From NCBI GenBank assembly GCA_036873755.1, contig JAVTVY010017367.1, positions 1 through 64,000 on the forward strand: a DNA stretch of 64,000 nt. The letters are read 5' to 3'. The translations under genes were made by a program, and so were the position numbers. Below, piece after piece: positions 57,301 to 64,000 of the stretch; positions within the stretch are counted from its first letter, which is position 1, and each line of letters starts with the position of its first letter. The notes beneath the pieces are model-generated. The model saw only the letters and a program-made list of their open reading frames with translations, was not told the origin of the DNA and did not search any database. The DNA is from Hanleya hanleyi (lineage: Eukaryota > Mollusca > Polyplacophora > Lepidopleurida > Hanleyidae).

Positions 57301-58855
57301 GGGCCATAATCACTATTAAATACTACTATTAAATTAGTCCTAATTTTGTATGGTCCAGAATGGTTTGGTAGCTTATTAAAGTTTGAGAGCGAAACATTGG
57401 CCGAAACATTTTATGGTAAATCTAAAGAGAACTCTTGTGATTAATTTTACATCTTTGTTATTGTTTTAGTATCAGCTTAGTATCCTGCTATTCAAAGCAG
57501 CCACGTTATTGAGAATTCCGTGTTGTTATTGTTCGTGTTAGCGGTAGATGCACGTCAGTATATTCGGCTAAATTTAACAAATTAAAATATCAACTCTCCC
57601 ATCACAAGCTTGTAACAATATGACGGACAAAAAGGGGCAATCGATCAAAGTTGGATGACATTAACAAACGGCAGAGAATATGTAGGCCCGAATACAGAAT
57701 TATGTGATGCTCACCCTATAAATTCGTTCTTGGAACTCAATTTTCCTTTGGTCCATAACGGCAAAAACTATTAGAGTTATTCTGTTCATCTGAAAGAACG
57801 GATGATACTCCTCTTATCGACAATGAAATTGGATATATTAATTTTAACTATTAGTCGTAAAACAGCCAGTTCCATCTATTTTCTATGTTTGATTTTCTCA
57901 GTTGTTATTTATGTTAGGGTGTTGAAGAATCTCTCCTGTGCTGTATCATCTAGTGAAAGTGTACTGCAAAGTATCAATAGAAAGTAGCGACAATGATAGA
58001 TGCAGCTAGCGAAGCAACTGCTGGACCCCGCCATACAATGTATGAAGCGAACAAACGAGCAGTGGGGAAGTGTATCGAACAAAGTTATGTTGCGAGTATC
58101 TCATACATGTATACTACGGTATTTACGCTATAGAGTGATTCTGACAATCTGATTATTCTGCTGATGCTGTTTATTTGCATGCATATGTGCCTAAAGCATA
58201 GTTGTCCATGGTTATTCAGGATTGATTATGTTTGATCATGGCAAGAACTGGTTGACTATTTTTCAGTTATTGTGAGACGCTGAATAGACTCGTTGATTAC
58301 ATAGTTGACATTCTGGTTGGACCAAATGCTTAATTTATCCATTGACAAATATGGTCAACCAGGGCAACACTTCCTTGTGAAACATCATGGTTAGCTTTCA
58401 ACATGATCGCATTTGGTGACCCTTCTTCCCAACTGGTCAAATCCTGTGAGCCATGGTCATAATTTTGGTGACCATGGGCATCCCTGACAAATGGCCAACC
58501 AATGTCAACAGACAACCAAGTAAATGTTAACAACGACCACAGACAACACAAGCTGAACAGTGGTTAACGACGGTTAAACAATCTCTGTCCAGCAGATCAG
58601 AATCGGTTGTTGGGGGTACAATTCCGGAATGATACCTACTATCGTTCAGGTGGATTGATTCATGTATCAAATTCAACAATTAGATTAGAATAAGATATTC
58701 TGTGTTGTAGTTGTATATCTCAGTCCGGTAATGCAAATATATCTTTGTTGCTATATGTATCGAGATATATCTGAGCTTGGAAAAATCTACTTACCCATTT
58801 TGGCACACGTCTTTGAAAATGTTAACTGTAGAAGCGATAATATTATCACGCGCAT
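35170..58855 (-). CDS. Divergent ionotropic glutamate receptor-like channel, 11 exons, 670 aa
   Basis: Coding exons are 58795-58855, 56665-56796, 55785-55978, 54658-54816, 52945-53148, 51694-51794, 49998-50085, 44678-45011, 43313-43548, 39363-39628 and 35170-35407. They sum to 2013 bases with all phases matching. Order: signal peptide (1-18), short N-terminal domain (about 21-235; usual is near 380), S1, M1 (about 364-386), M2 pore loop (about 409-425), M3 (about 444-464), S2, M4 (about 625-650). Arg328 matches the ligand alpha-carboxyl-binding Arg, but the Thr partner is Trp323. Asn423 occupies the Q/R/N pore site. Asp549 stands where AMPA receptors have Glu705, and Cys561/Cys616 can form the S2 disulfide. 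The SYTANLAAF gate has become IYAAHLIPD. It is probably a plasma-membrane ligand-gated cation channel or chemoreceptor subunit; ligand unknown. An in-frame ATG at 58900 would add 15 residues. Confidence 0.92.
35408..36769. other. Intron 10, 3' part
   Basis: The minus frame extends through the acceptor to 35736 without a stop, but it has no homology upstream of the splice site. No repeat was recognised. Confidence 0.5.
36770..37330 (+). repeat. Dispersed repeat family A, nearly full copy
   Basis: The most complete uninterrupted copy in the window. GAGGATCATGG, GGTACCAGAAAAGTG, TTTCACATCAGACTATTG, TGACGTCA, GCGGCCAT, GTAGAGCTTGACAC and CCCCGCCAGG appear in order. It lies in intron 10, antisense to the gene. 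Confidence 0.7.
37331..39362. other. Intron 10, remainder
   Basis: AT-rich with no element identified. Open frames here (for example 38129-38442, minus) are low-complexity chance frames. Confidence 0.45.
39363..39628 (-). CDS. Receptor exon 10: S2
   Basis: Acceptor TTTTCAG|AATGAT, donor CAACA|GTAAGT. It encodes KKLYREIWRGVM, GGGYVYISDS with Asp549, NNCDIGYI with Cys561, and the segment to FSQ. Confidence 0.94.
40090..41190. repeat. Non-autonomous inverted-repeat element in intron 9
   Basis: Imperfect inverted arms 40098-40175 and 41100-41175 share AATGTTAGATTTAA, AAAGTGTTGGAGGA and GGAAAGCA. An inner pair, 40255-40283 and 41055-41083, shares GATTCCACGATAACCTAGTC. The interior carries a TTGCTAATGTCA...TTTCCGTC motif several times on both strands. 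There is no transposase frame. Confidence 0.75.
41191..42380. other. Intron 9, no feature seen
   Basis: Short frames only; no repeat recognised. Confidence 0.4.
42385..42675 (-). repeat. Dispersed repeat family A, inverted copy
   Basis: On the minus strand: AGCTGACATTCC, TTGAGCCTATTTATTT, GAGGATCGTGGGTAAATTC, AAATGGCGGCCATG and GGGTACGAGAAACGTGATG. It abuts a LINE tail at 42680. Confidence 0.7.
42680..42750 (+). repeat. I/Nimb-like LINE 3' end, tail only
   Basis: GTGTCGCTCCATGGCTAAAA, TATTGCTGAACGCGACATCA and a TTCTCTCTT end reproduce the hairpin tail with nothing upstream. It is an extremely 5'-truncated LINE or a SINE end. Confidence 0.65.
43313..43548 (-). CDS. Receptor exon 9: M3 and start of S2
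   Basis: Acceptor CTGTCAG|GATACT, donor TCGAAG|GTAATT. It encodes SARTVFASWCLFCLIIAVIY (M3). The gate motif following M3 is AAHLIPD, with Pro465 inside it. FRSLQELVNQQEY and WGFSSESFASIF begin S2. Confidence 0.95.
43549..44677. other. Intron 8, no feature seen
   Basis: No repeat shared with other parts of the window was recognised. Confidence 0.4.
44678..45011 (-). CDS. Receptor exon 8: S1 end, M1 and pore loop
   Basis: Acceptor ATAGCAG|GATATT, donor CAAG|GTCAGA. It encodes DIDVIGVPYW, KEDRMKVMDFSYPV with the ligand-contacting Arg328, M1 (WILLVLMITCLLVVSFLLSM), then the pore loop NFWKLFGNMLNQ with Asn423 at the Q/R/N position. Confidence 0.95.
46044..46181. repeat. Fold-back element with 49-50 bp near-perfect arms
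   Basis: Arms 46044-46092 and 46132-46181 are inverted copies with few differences, sharing CCCGGGTGTATGGAAAGTTA. The loop of about 39 bases can pair weakly with itself. It lies in intron 7 and would form a hairpin in the receptor pre-mRNA. Confidence 0.88.
46932..47238 (-). repeat. I/Nimb-like LINE 3' fragment, minus strand
   Basis: Read on the minus strand it carries GAGAGAAATCGGTTTGTTG, the hairpin tail with GCTGAACGCGACG, and a CT-repeat end. It is a relative of copies A and B and lies in sense orientation within receptor intron 7. Confidence 0.8.
47239..48814. other. Intron 7, no supported feature
   Basis: An 86-codon minus frame (47782-48042) was examined as a possible alternative exon, but it has no iGluR similarity. 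Confidence 0.4.
48815..48915 (+). repeat. Dispersed repeat family C copy
   Basis: GTCCGTCATTCATTGG, CAGCCGTCGT and GGTCCATAATCCAAAGACCT match 4580-4686 and, inverted, 59955-60085. Confidence 0.55.
49998..50085 (-). CDS. Receptor exon 7: S1
   Basis: Acceptor CATTCAG|GTATGA, donor ACTCAG|GTAAAG. It encodes YELVEDPHGDWGEL then NGSWTGLINMLV, equivalent to the D(G/x)-W-(N/T)-G-(M/L)-(V/I) segment of S1. Confidence 0.93.
50889..50960 (-). repeat. SINE 3'-tail fragment
   Basis: GTGAGTGAGTGAGTGAAT, TTTAACGTCGCTTTCAAC and a CCCGACG partner reproduce the tail of the SINEs at 12.6 and 30.0 kb. The body and head are absent. Confidence 0.7.
51040..51360 (+). repeat. I/Nimb-like LINE 3' fragment with (TC)n tail
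   Basis: ATAGATTTTAAGAGATTATT and GAGAGAAATCGATTTGTTG are followed by the hairpin tail and a TC dinucleotide run from 51303 to 51349. It lies antisense in receptor intron 6. The 61-codon frame here encodes the Ser-Leu run of the microsatellite and is not a gene. Confidence 0.85.
51694..51794 (-). CDS. Receptor exon 6: S1
   Basis: Acceptor TTGCAG|TGGGAT, donor TTCAG|GTGAGT. It encodes WDPFLMK, then FKGQTIDILEEMAGRLNF, the PF-M and G-x-x-x-D-(L/I)-L-x-x-(L/M)-A signature of iGluR S1. Confidence 0.93.
52270..52670. repeat. Decamer-phased CAGTACTG/CAGTTACTG array
   Basis: About 400 bases in receptor intron 5 are dominated by variants of GGTACTG, CAGTTACTG and the palindrome CAGTACTG on both strands. 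Successive motif centres fall near multiples of ten bases between about 52430 and 52620. Confidence 0.7.
52945..53148 (-). CDS. Receptor exon 5: end of N-terminal domain and start of S1
   Basis: Acceptor ATTCAG|GATAAC, donor GGCGAG|GTAAGT; 68 codons. It ends NGLNGRTLRVGVGE, the first strand of the ligand-binding domain. Confidence 0.92.
53149..54657. other. Intron 4, no feature seen
   Basis: The 103-codon minus frame at 53418-53729 has no iGluR similarity. No repeat was recognised. Confidence 0.4.
54658..54816 (-). CDS. Receptor exon 4: N-terminal domain
   Basis: Acceptor TTTACAG|ATGTCC, donor AAAATG|GTATGT; 53 codons in phase 0. It contains FLRHSRWIVITD, resembling the R(W/F)-I-I-t strand of the N-terminal domain, and FGHIGELENIAILMP. 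Confidence 0.88.
55190..55590 (+). repeat. Dispersed repeat family B copy in intron 3
   Basis: GACGTCGGGC, TGTTGAGGCGACGACTCC, GCGTATCTAATTCCGCTTAA, CTCGGATCTGAATGTGAGGT and CTTGTATATCGCACCAATTT keep the order seen at 33.9 kb. Confidence 0.7.
55785..55978 (-). CDS. Receptor exon 3: N-terminal domain
   Basis: Acceptor TTTTTTCAG|ATGAAATG, donor AAAGCG|GTAATA. It encodes residues 66-129, including VYTHLIVCNKKCTGNVLKA. Confidence 0.85.
56665..56796 (-). CDS. Receptor exon 2: N-terminal domain start
   Basis: The acceptor is TTTCAG|ATTGTC. It encodes CLWWRNR...DMPKLLLKLIDDLNWRKLVLHIND, the helix-then-strand pattern (W..v.ii.) of the iGluR N-terminal domain. It ends at TCAG|GCAAGT, a GC-type donor. 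That site alone gives the phase needed by exon 3. Confidence 0.85.
57150..57310 (-). repeat. Dispersed repeat family A, inverted partial copy
   Basis: On the minus strand: GGGGTCATTTTGAGCCTAT, ATGGGTAAATTCAAAATG and GGTACCAGAAAAGTGATGT. It lies in intron 1. Confidence 0.65.
58220..58615. repeat. GGTTGACCA/GGTCAACC-type degenerate array in intron 1
   Basis: Variants of TGGTCAACC, TGGTGACC, TGGTTGAC and GACAACCA recur every ten or so bases. TGGT-type words dominate the left and AACCA/ACAAC-type words the right. The 73-codon minus frame within it is a by-product. Confidence 0.6.
58795..58855 (-). CDS. Receptor exon 1: signal peptide
   Basis: MRVIILSLLQLTFSKTCA is a short basic-hydrophobic signal peptide with an Ala before the likely cleavage site. 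The donor is ATGG|GTAAGT, phase 1. A second in-frame ATG lies 45 bases upstream (58898-58900), with an in-frame TAA four codons above it, so no coding is missing on the 5' side of this exon unless it is alternatively spliced. Confidence 0.8.
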
Positions 58856-58900
58856 CTTGAATCTTGATTTCTGTGACGCACAGTAAAGTTCTTCAAGCAT

Positions 58901-59679
58901 CAAGCTTCTTTACAGAGAATATATCGCATGGCACATGCAAATCACAGACGTCTTCTGTACAAGGGACGACGAAATTTAGCCGCCATCATGATATTTAAGT
59001 TCTGCTACGTTCTGCTGAAATCTGGATATCTGCCGACCGTGGTTGAACGTACCGATAACGCTCGTGTTTCATTTTCCAGAAGGAATATTAGCTCACTGGG
59101 CAATTTTCAGAGCGTAATGGACATTTGTTTGCTGAATGGCACAAAGGATCATATACGTCCCCAGTCGGTATGTTTGCGCGATACACAGTTTAAATATCCA
59201 ACATGCCAACATGAGTCCTAAGTCCTGTAGTTAAAATAAAGTTGAGATTGATAGCGACAATATATCTGTGCAAATTCAATGTTAGGTTGAATGGGACGAT
59301 TGCGATCATCCCATAGACAGACCACGCACCATCATGTATTAATCAGGGAGCAGCAGGAATATAAATATCGCAGAACAAGTGTGCATTGTATCTTCAAATC
59401 GATTCCAAGCCTGAACTATTCCGCGGTGAATAAAGAAACGACAATGTAACCTTCTAAAGCAATGCTCCTAAGCCAGGTGATCTTTTAATTTAGTTTAAGA
59501 ATTAAGATGGGGTGATAAGACCGGCATCGGTAACCATGATATCCCTTACAGAAATGACCGAATAGCCATTAACTAGCAGCAACCTAGTCGTCAGCTGAAT
59601 CATAAGCCAGAAGTGATACATATCGCATGCTGATAGCAAAATACGAACGTAGCGTGCAAGATCTATGGCGCTACGTTTC
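58901..59679. other. Region upstream of the receptor start; no TATA box assigned
   Basis: The promoter and any 5' UTR exon should lie here on the minus strand, but no motif is convincing. A 97-codon plus frame (58928-59221) has no recognisable domain and overlaps the expected 5' UTR. Confidence 0.4.
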
Positions 59680-59805
59680 GTAACTTGTATCTAATTCCGC
59701 TTAACCCGGGGCTAGGGGCCGTATGAACCCATGTACTTCAAGATCCTCATGGTACTCATATGAACAGTCACAATCAAAGCGTGACTGAGATACATCATTC
59801 TTTGG
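59680..59805 (+). repeat. Dispersed repeat, family B-related
   Basis: GTATCTAATTCCGCTTAACC, GGGGCCGTATGAACCCATG and TACTTCAAGATCCTC match 28.51-28.62 kb and overlap family B wording. Confidence 0.55.
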
Positions 59806-59954
59806 ATGACGACCTTACAACGAATATTATGGATTAAGAATACTGATCAGCGATACGGATTTGATATTTTTGGAACATCATGATGTCTTGCCGGCATCAT
59901 TGAAAAATGTTGACTTCTCTCTTGCAGGAAACAAGCCTATGTTTATGTATACTA

Positions 59955-60085
59955 TGATTGTCTTTTCGAATTTGGTGCTAATACTGTTATATGGAATATG
60001 GAATAGGTCTTTGGATTATGGACCGGATATTCTCTAATGGACGACGGCTGGATTATGAATGACGGACTAGACGCTTGTAATCCAC
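59955..60085 (-). repeat. Dispersed repeat family C, inverted copy
   Basis: Its reverse complement carries GTCCGTCATTCATAATCCAG, GGTCCATAATCCAAAGACC and TAACAGTATTAGCACC, as in 4580-4686. Confidence 0.65.
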
Positions 60086-60779
60086 ATACCATACATAGTT
60101 ATCCGCTAGAGGCTACTACTTTCTGGCGAGCTATTATCTATCAGTCAGGACACAGCTACAAAGAATTATTCGACAAAATAGTTTATCTATATGAAGAAAG
60201 TTGCCCCAAACCAATTCAGAACAGCTACTTTAATAATATTATAAAATTGAAATGACAGACATTGTCACAGACCAAGTCAAGAGAGCTAATTCAATAATAT
60301 TATACAAGATGTGGGTAGCCGCGTTAGTCTATAAAGAATAGGAGAATAACACTTTTTGATATTAACTGGATTTATTGGCTGGAAGCAGTAGCTGAAGAAG
60401 CAGTATAATTCTTCAAATAATTCCCAAAGGTTTCCTACTATCAGAATGTCCTGACACAGACCATTTATCATTCTAGATGAGGGGTGATTACCGTTTACTG
60501 TATTGAAGTTTGTCAGTTACCAAACTGGTATTCCAAACGTGATTTGAATACCTATTTTGTGGTTTATACAACATATGTTAATGGTTGTCTTCTGGAATGC
60601 TTCTTCAAATACTTGTCGTAATACTAAGAAAACCAAATATACTTAGTAGTGATGAAGCGCTGGAATGCCAAAAGATGAGTAGCTTACAGGTACCCCGCTA
60701 AGGAGTATTTGCAGGAAGCATATATGATAACACCCAGTAGTCTCACAATAAAATATAATTAGTGTGGCAAATATTGATG

Positions 60780-61260
60780 GGAGTTGTTCGTCACGGATAA
60801 AAATTTGAAGTCGATCGGTAGAATTGTTCTGAAGATATCGCATTCAGAACATGGATGGGAAGGACAATTCACGATAGCTGATTGCAGCCATATTGGCTTA
60901 TACAGCCCGGTGAACATCAATACCAACCGTCATCTCGATAATGTGAAGCGACTTATCAAGTTTTAAGTTGATCGGTTGAATAATTCTCAAGATATCGCGT
61001 TCAAGACATGGACAGACATTGTATGGGTGTGACAAATTCAATATCGCAGATGGCAGCCATCTTGAATTACGCAGCTCAGTGAAAATCAGTACCAATCGCT
61101 GTGTCGCTGATGTGAAGTGAGTCCCCAAGTCTGAAAGTCGATCGGTTGAATTGTTCTCAAAATGTGGCGTTTATAACACGGATGTGAAAGACAGACGGGC
61201 GAATGGAAAGTAATTCCCAAGTCCGCCCTCCCACTTCGTGGAGGGGACAATAAAAGTATT
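60780..61260 (+). repeat. Short tandem array, three diverged units of about 160 bp
   Basis: Units share GATCGGTTGAAT, TCTCAAGATATCGCGTTCA, ACATGGA, GCAGCCAT and GTGAACATCAATACCAA-like words. The array ends GACAGACGGGCG, then CCACTTCGTGGAGGGGACAA. Its architecture (AAGATGGC-type unit plus GACGG terminus) resembles the 9.6-10.6 kb array. Confidence 0.7.
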
Positions 61261-64000
61261 AAGTATTTCAGGAGAACAGTTCTCAGCTCTGTTGGAATAT
61301 TTAGATATGGAAAAATCCAGAAAAATACCCCTAAATTTATGCATACATTTGATTCCCCCACTGGAGTAAAGTGGTCCGTATTTAATGTTGCATGTGTTGC
61401 ACACGTTAGTGTCACTACTAAATAAGTTTCATTAACCTGCAAACAAGATATCACTGCAAGCTGAAACGCATCATTCATTCATTCATGCTGTGCGAAACTG
61501 ACAAATATTTGAATAAAAAAGATGACGCCTAAAAACGTTTGGTAAGCAATATCTTAATTTCAAATTTGCTCGGATTTTTTTTTTTTTTCAAAATTCCAAT
61601 TCAGTAAGCCAAGAATGCCCGGTTATTTTCAAACTATTCAGTTTGGATGGAAAACTATTTCATATGTGCACCTGGGATATAGCAAATCAGGATATACCTT
61701 TATCAAGTTTACTGGATCCAATAACTTGTAAATTATTTCAAACAGATGACTGCTAGAGCTCATAACTTGCTGTGAACACATTTGAAGGTATTTTATTTAA
61801 AAAAACGAAATCTTCTTGTGTATTTACCGAAAACTTCACAAATATTTTTTAAACAAATTATTATTATTGAAATACTCAACATCTTAATTTGCATCAATAT
61901 GACAGCCACTCAACCTGCATGTATGTGAAGTTTCATCTTGCTGTGATTTGTTACTTTCAGGTTCTTGAATATTGTTCAACTGTGACGCCAATCTCCATAA
62001 AGCAACGTACGGTACAGCAAGAATATCACACCGCCTTAGCTTCCTACGAATGATCAATCAAGGTTATCGTGAACCCAGTTTCCAACACAAGTTGACCCGC
62101 GCTGTAAAGTCAGCAAATTGTACGTCTTCAAGTCCAGCAAATGTGTAATAAATAGAAAGCCATTACACTTCTTGACTAATCTCCGTAATCTGTAATTAAC
62201 TAACTGGGATGATGCTACTGCACCGATATTCTCGAAACAACATATTTGATAAGCCTTCCCACTCTTTTGCCTCGTGCTGCATTCCCGGCGGTATTTGCCC
62301 CCAATTTCTCCTGTTTCTGTTGTATCAGAAGATTCGCTCCGTGATTACATATGTTTCTTCGCAGAATATTGATGTCAGAATTGAAAATTTCATTGCACTT
62401 GAACATGTCAGACAACCTTGATGTCAGAAAAAAACTATAGGCGATTGTCAGGTGAATTGTGTCGGTGAGACATTTTCTGAAATTCGAATGGACAGCTTGG
62501 GTTGATGTTCTTTTAAAAACAACAACAGCAGTCAGCGGTTCAGTGTTTTGGACCACTTTTCTTGGAATTCAAAGTTTAGTGAAACATGTTCGTTTGGGTT
62601 TTGTCTCTAAACAATTAATAAAAAAAGTTTTTCTACCTGGATTTGCCTAAATTATCGGGTCGGTTAGAAAGCACTTTCAGTTTCCGTAAGTGTACTCTAT
62701 GAAGTGAGCATTGTGCGGGGTGGACACTTGCACATGAATGCTGGTACAGGTTCATTGCACGTTCTTTCCTGAAATTTCCACATTTTCTGAAGAAATTGTA
62801 TGAAATTAGAAATTGTGAGCATTGATAATCAAATTAGATCTAGAATAATATTTCTCAAAATTTAGATTCCTCAGATAATGTGCAGCTTAGTTTTACTGTT
62901 CATGTTGTGTGGAAATTTTGATCCGAAATGGGTGAAAATTCAATTTATATTTTATTTGTTTGCATTTTATTTTCATGCAGGTATTGGTGTGCATCTGACC
63001 ATGGATCTGTGATTTGAGTCTTGAGAATTGTCAGGATCAACTTCAGTGAAAGTACAAAGAAGAGGCATGATATCCAATATTCCCATGCCTGAGTTGTGTC
63101 ACAAGCTACTGCCAATCAATTTTCAAGGTGAACTTGCATAAAGACGAACATTCGTGCTGGAAGATACCTTTTACTGCCCACACGAGAGTTGAAAGTACAT
63201 CACATCTCGTCGGAATATTAATACTGGTTTGACAAAGGACAGTCTTGGTTATGACTGCATTGTTATCTATAGTGCTATCACAGTTTAAAGGAATTTATAT
63301 TTTTCCTAGATGAACTTCTCAACAAGGGGTTGTTTCATATAAACACCTACCATAACTAGTGTTCGCAGTTGAGCTGTTGACGTTTCTTTGGATCTTAATT
63401 ATAGTGCGGCCAGTGGTATCATTTCAAAAATCCTAGCGAAATTTATTCGTATACATGCAAAAATTTCCTATTGAAAGACAATTCGAACAGTATGATAAGA
63501 CACCACCATGTTGATTTCATTATGCAACAGCCCCCTCCATGTTTATTGAGTTATTATTTCCAAAATCAAACATTTAGTAAAAAAAACACTAGTCATGGTA
63601 GGTGTTTTTCTACAATTTATGCGTGGCATGCTAACTTTTCCCCAGATTTGAGTGTGTGTGTGGGGGGTGGGGGGGGGGGGATACAGGCTGAGGCATTTGC
63701 AAGACTAACTACATTATTTTGAATCCTTGCAGACCAGAAGCTGGTTTGCTGTGATGGTATTCATAAAACTATGAAGGTGATCGGAATATACAAAACCTCT
63801 TTAATATTGGTACCTGGTACTTAAAATGTTAGGCCTAATGAATACTTTGCTAGAAAATTAATTCTCATGGAATACTAACTTACCTTTACGGAACACGGAT
63901 AGCGTGCATTATACAGGTTATGAAAACTACTGGAATACAAATTTAAGTGGTTTGTATTCTGAGAAATCACTTGTGGAATACTTCTGGAATACATAATTCG
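61261..64000. other. No gene seen
   Basis: The longest frames (130 codons minus at 61086-61478, 113 codons minus at 62215-62556) show no domain. The first overlaps the tandem array. A poly-G run sits at 63660-63680. Confidence 0.4.

Noticed and set aside
59040..59220. Extra N-terminal-domain exons upstream of exon 1 that would restore a full-length domain
   Set aside because: Minus-strand frames contain stops, and an in-frame TAA precedes the exon 1 ATGs.
58928..59221. 97-codon plus-strand ORF upstream of the receptor
   Set aside because: No domain, no splice context; it overlaps the expected 5' UTR on the opposite strand.

Overview
This is eukaryotic, metazoan DNA. Its genes are split by GT-AG introns, it is AT-rich, and most of it is made of transposable elements and tandem repeats. 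The repeats point to a lophotrochozoan, most likely a mollusc: a tRNA-headed SINE with a GAGT-repeat tail, LINE 3' ends built on a GTCGC...GCGAC hairpin, and long GACCTTGACC arrays. The species is not determined.

The main gene lies on the minus strand from 58.9 kb to 35.2 kb. I assembled an 11-exon reading frame of 670 codons encoding a divergent ionotropic glutamate receptor-like channel. Every exon joins the next in phase, with signal peptide, short N-terminal domain, S1, M1, M2 pore loop, M3, S2 and M4 in the expected order. Ten introns (nine GT-AG, one GC-AG) hold repeats of several families. A second gene is represented only by its first coding exon: a cytochrome P450 membrane anchor (CYP46A-like) at 15.05-15.20 kb, minus strand. 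Its remaining exons were not found and would lie toward or beyond the left edge.

Layout. 0.5-4.2 kb: a dispersed repeat split by a Tx1/L1-like LINE with poly-A tail and a perfect 23-bp target duplication. 4.2-8 kb: two copies of an element whose right part is a GACCTTGACC array. 8.8-13.5 kb: two further degenerate tandem arrays, one interrupted by a SINE. 13.5-15.5 kb: an inverted-repeat pair, a possible small ORF and the P450 exon. 18.2-28.4 kb: RT relics, then two copies of an I/Nimb-like LINE, the second split by a young 7.2-kb LTR retrotransposon. That element has 1359-bp LTRs, a tRNA-Pro-type primer site and the unusual order gag-PR-INT-RT, and it lacks RNase H. 28-35 kb: a SINE, a fold-back element and two tandem copies of another dispersed repeat. 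35-59 kb: the receptor gene. 59-64 kb: repeats, no supported gene.

The transposons interact. The SINE tail shares the terminal hairpin of the resident LINE family, which suggests it borrows that LINE's machinery. The gypsy-type element landed in a LINE, and the Tx1 LINE landed in a dispersed repeat. No tRNA, rRNA, CRISPR or prokaryotic feature was found.
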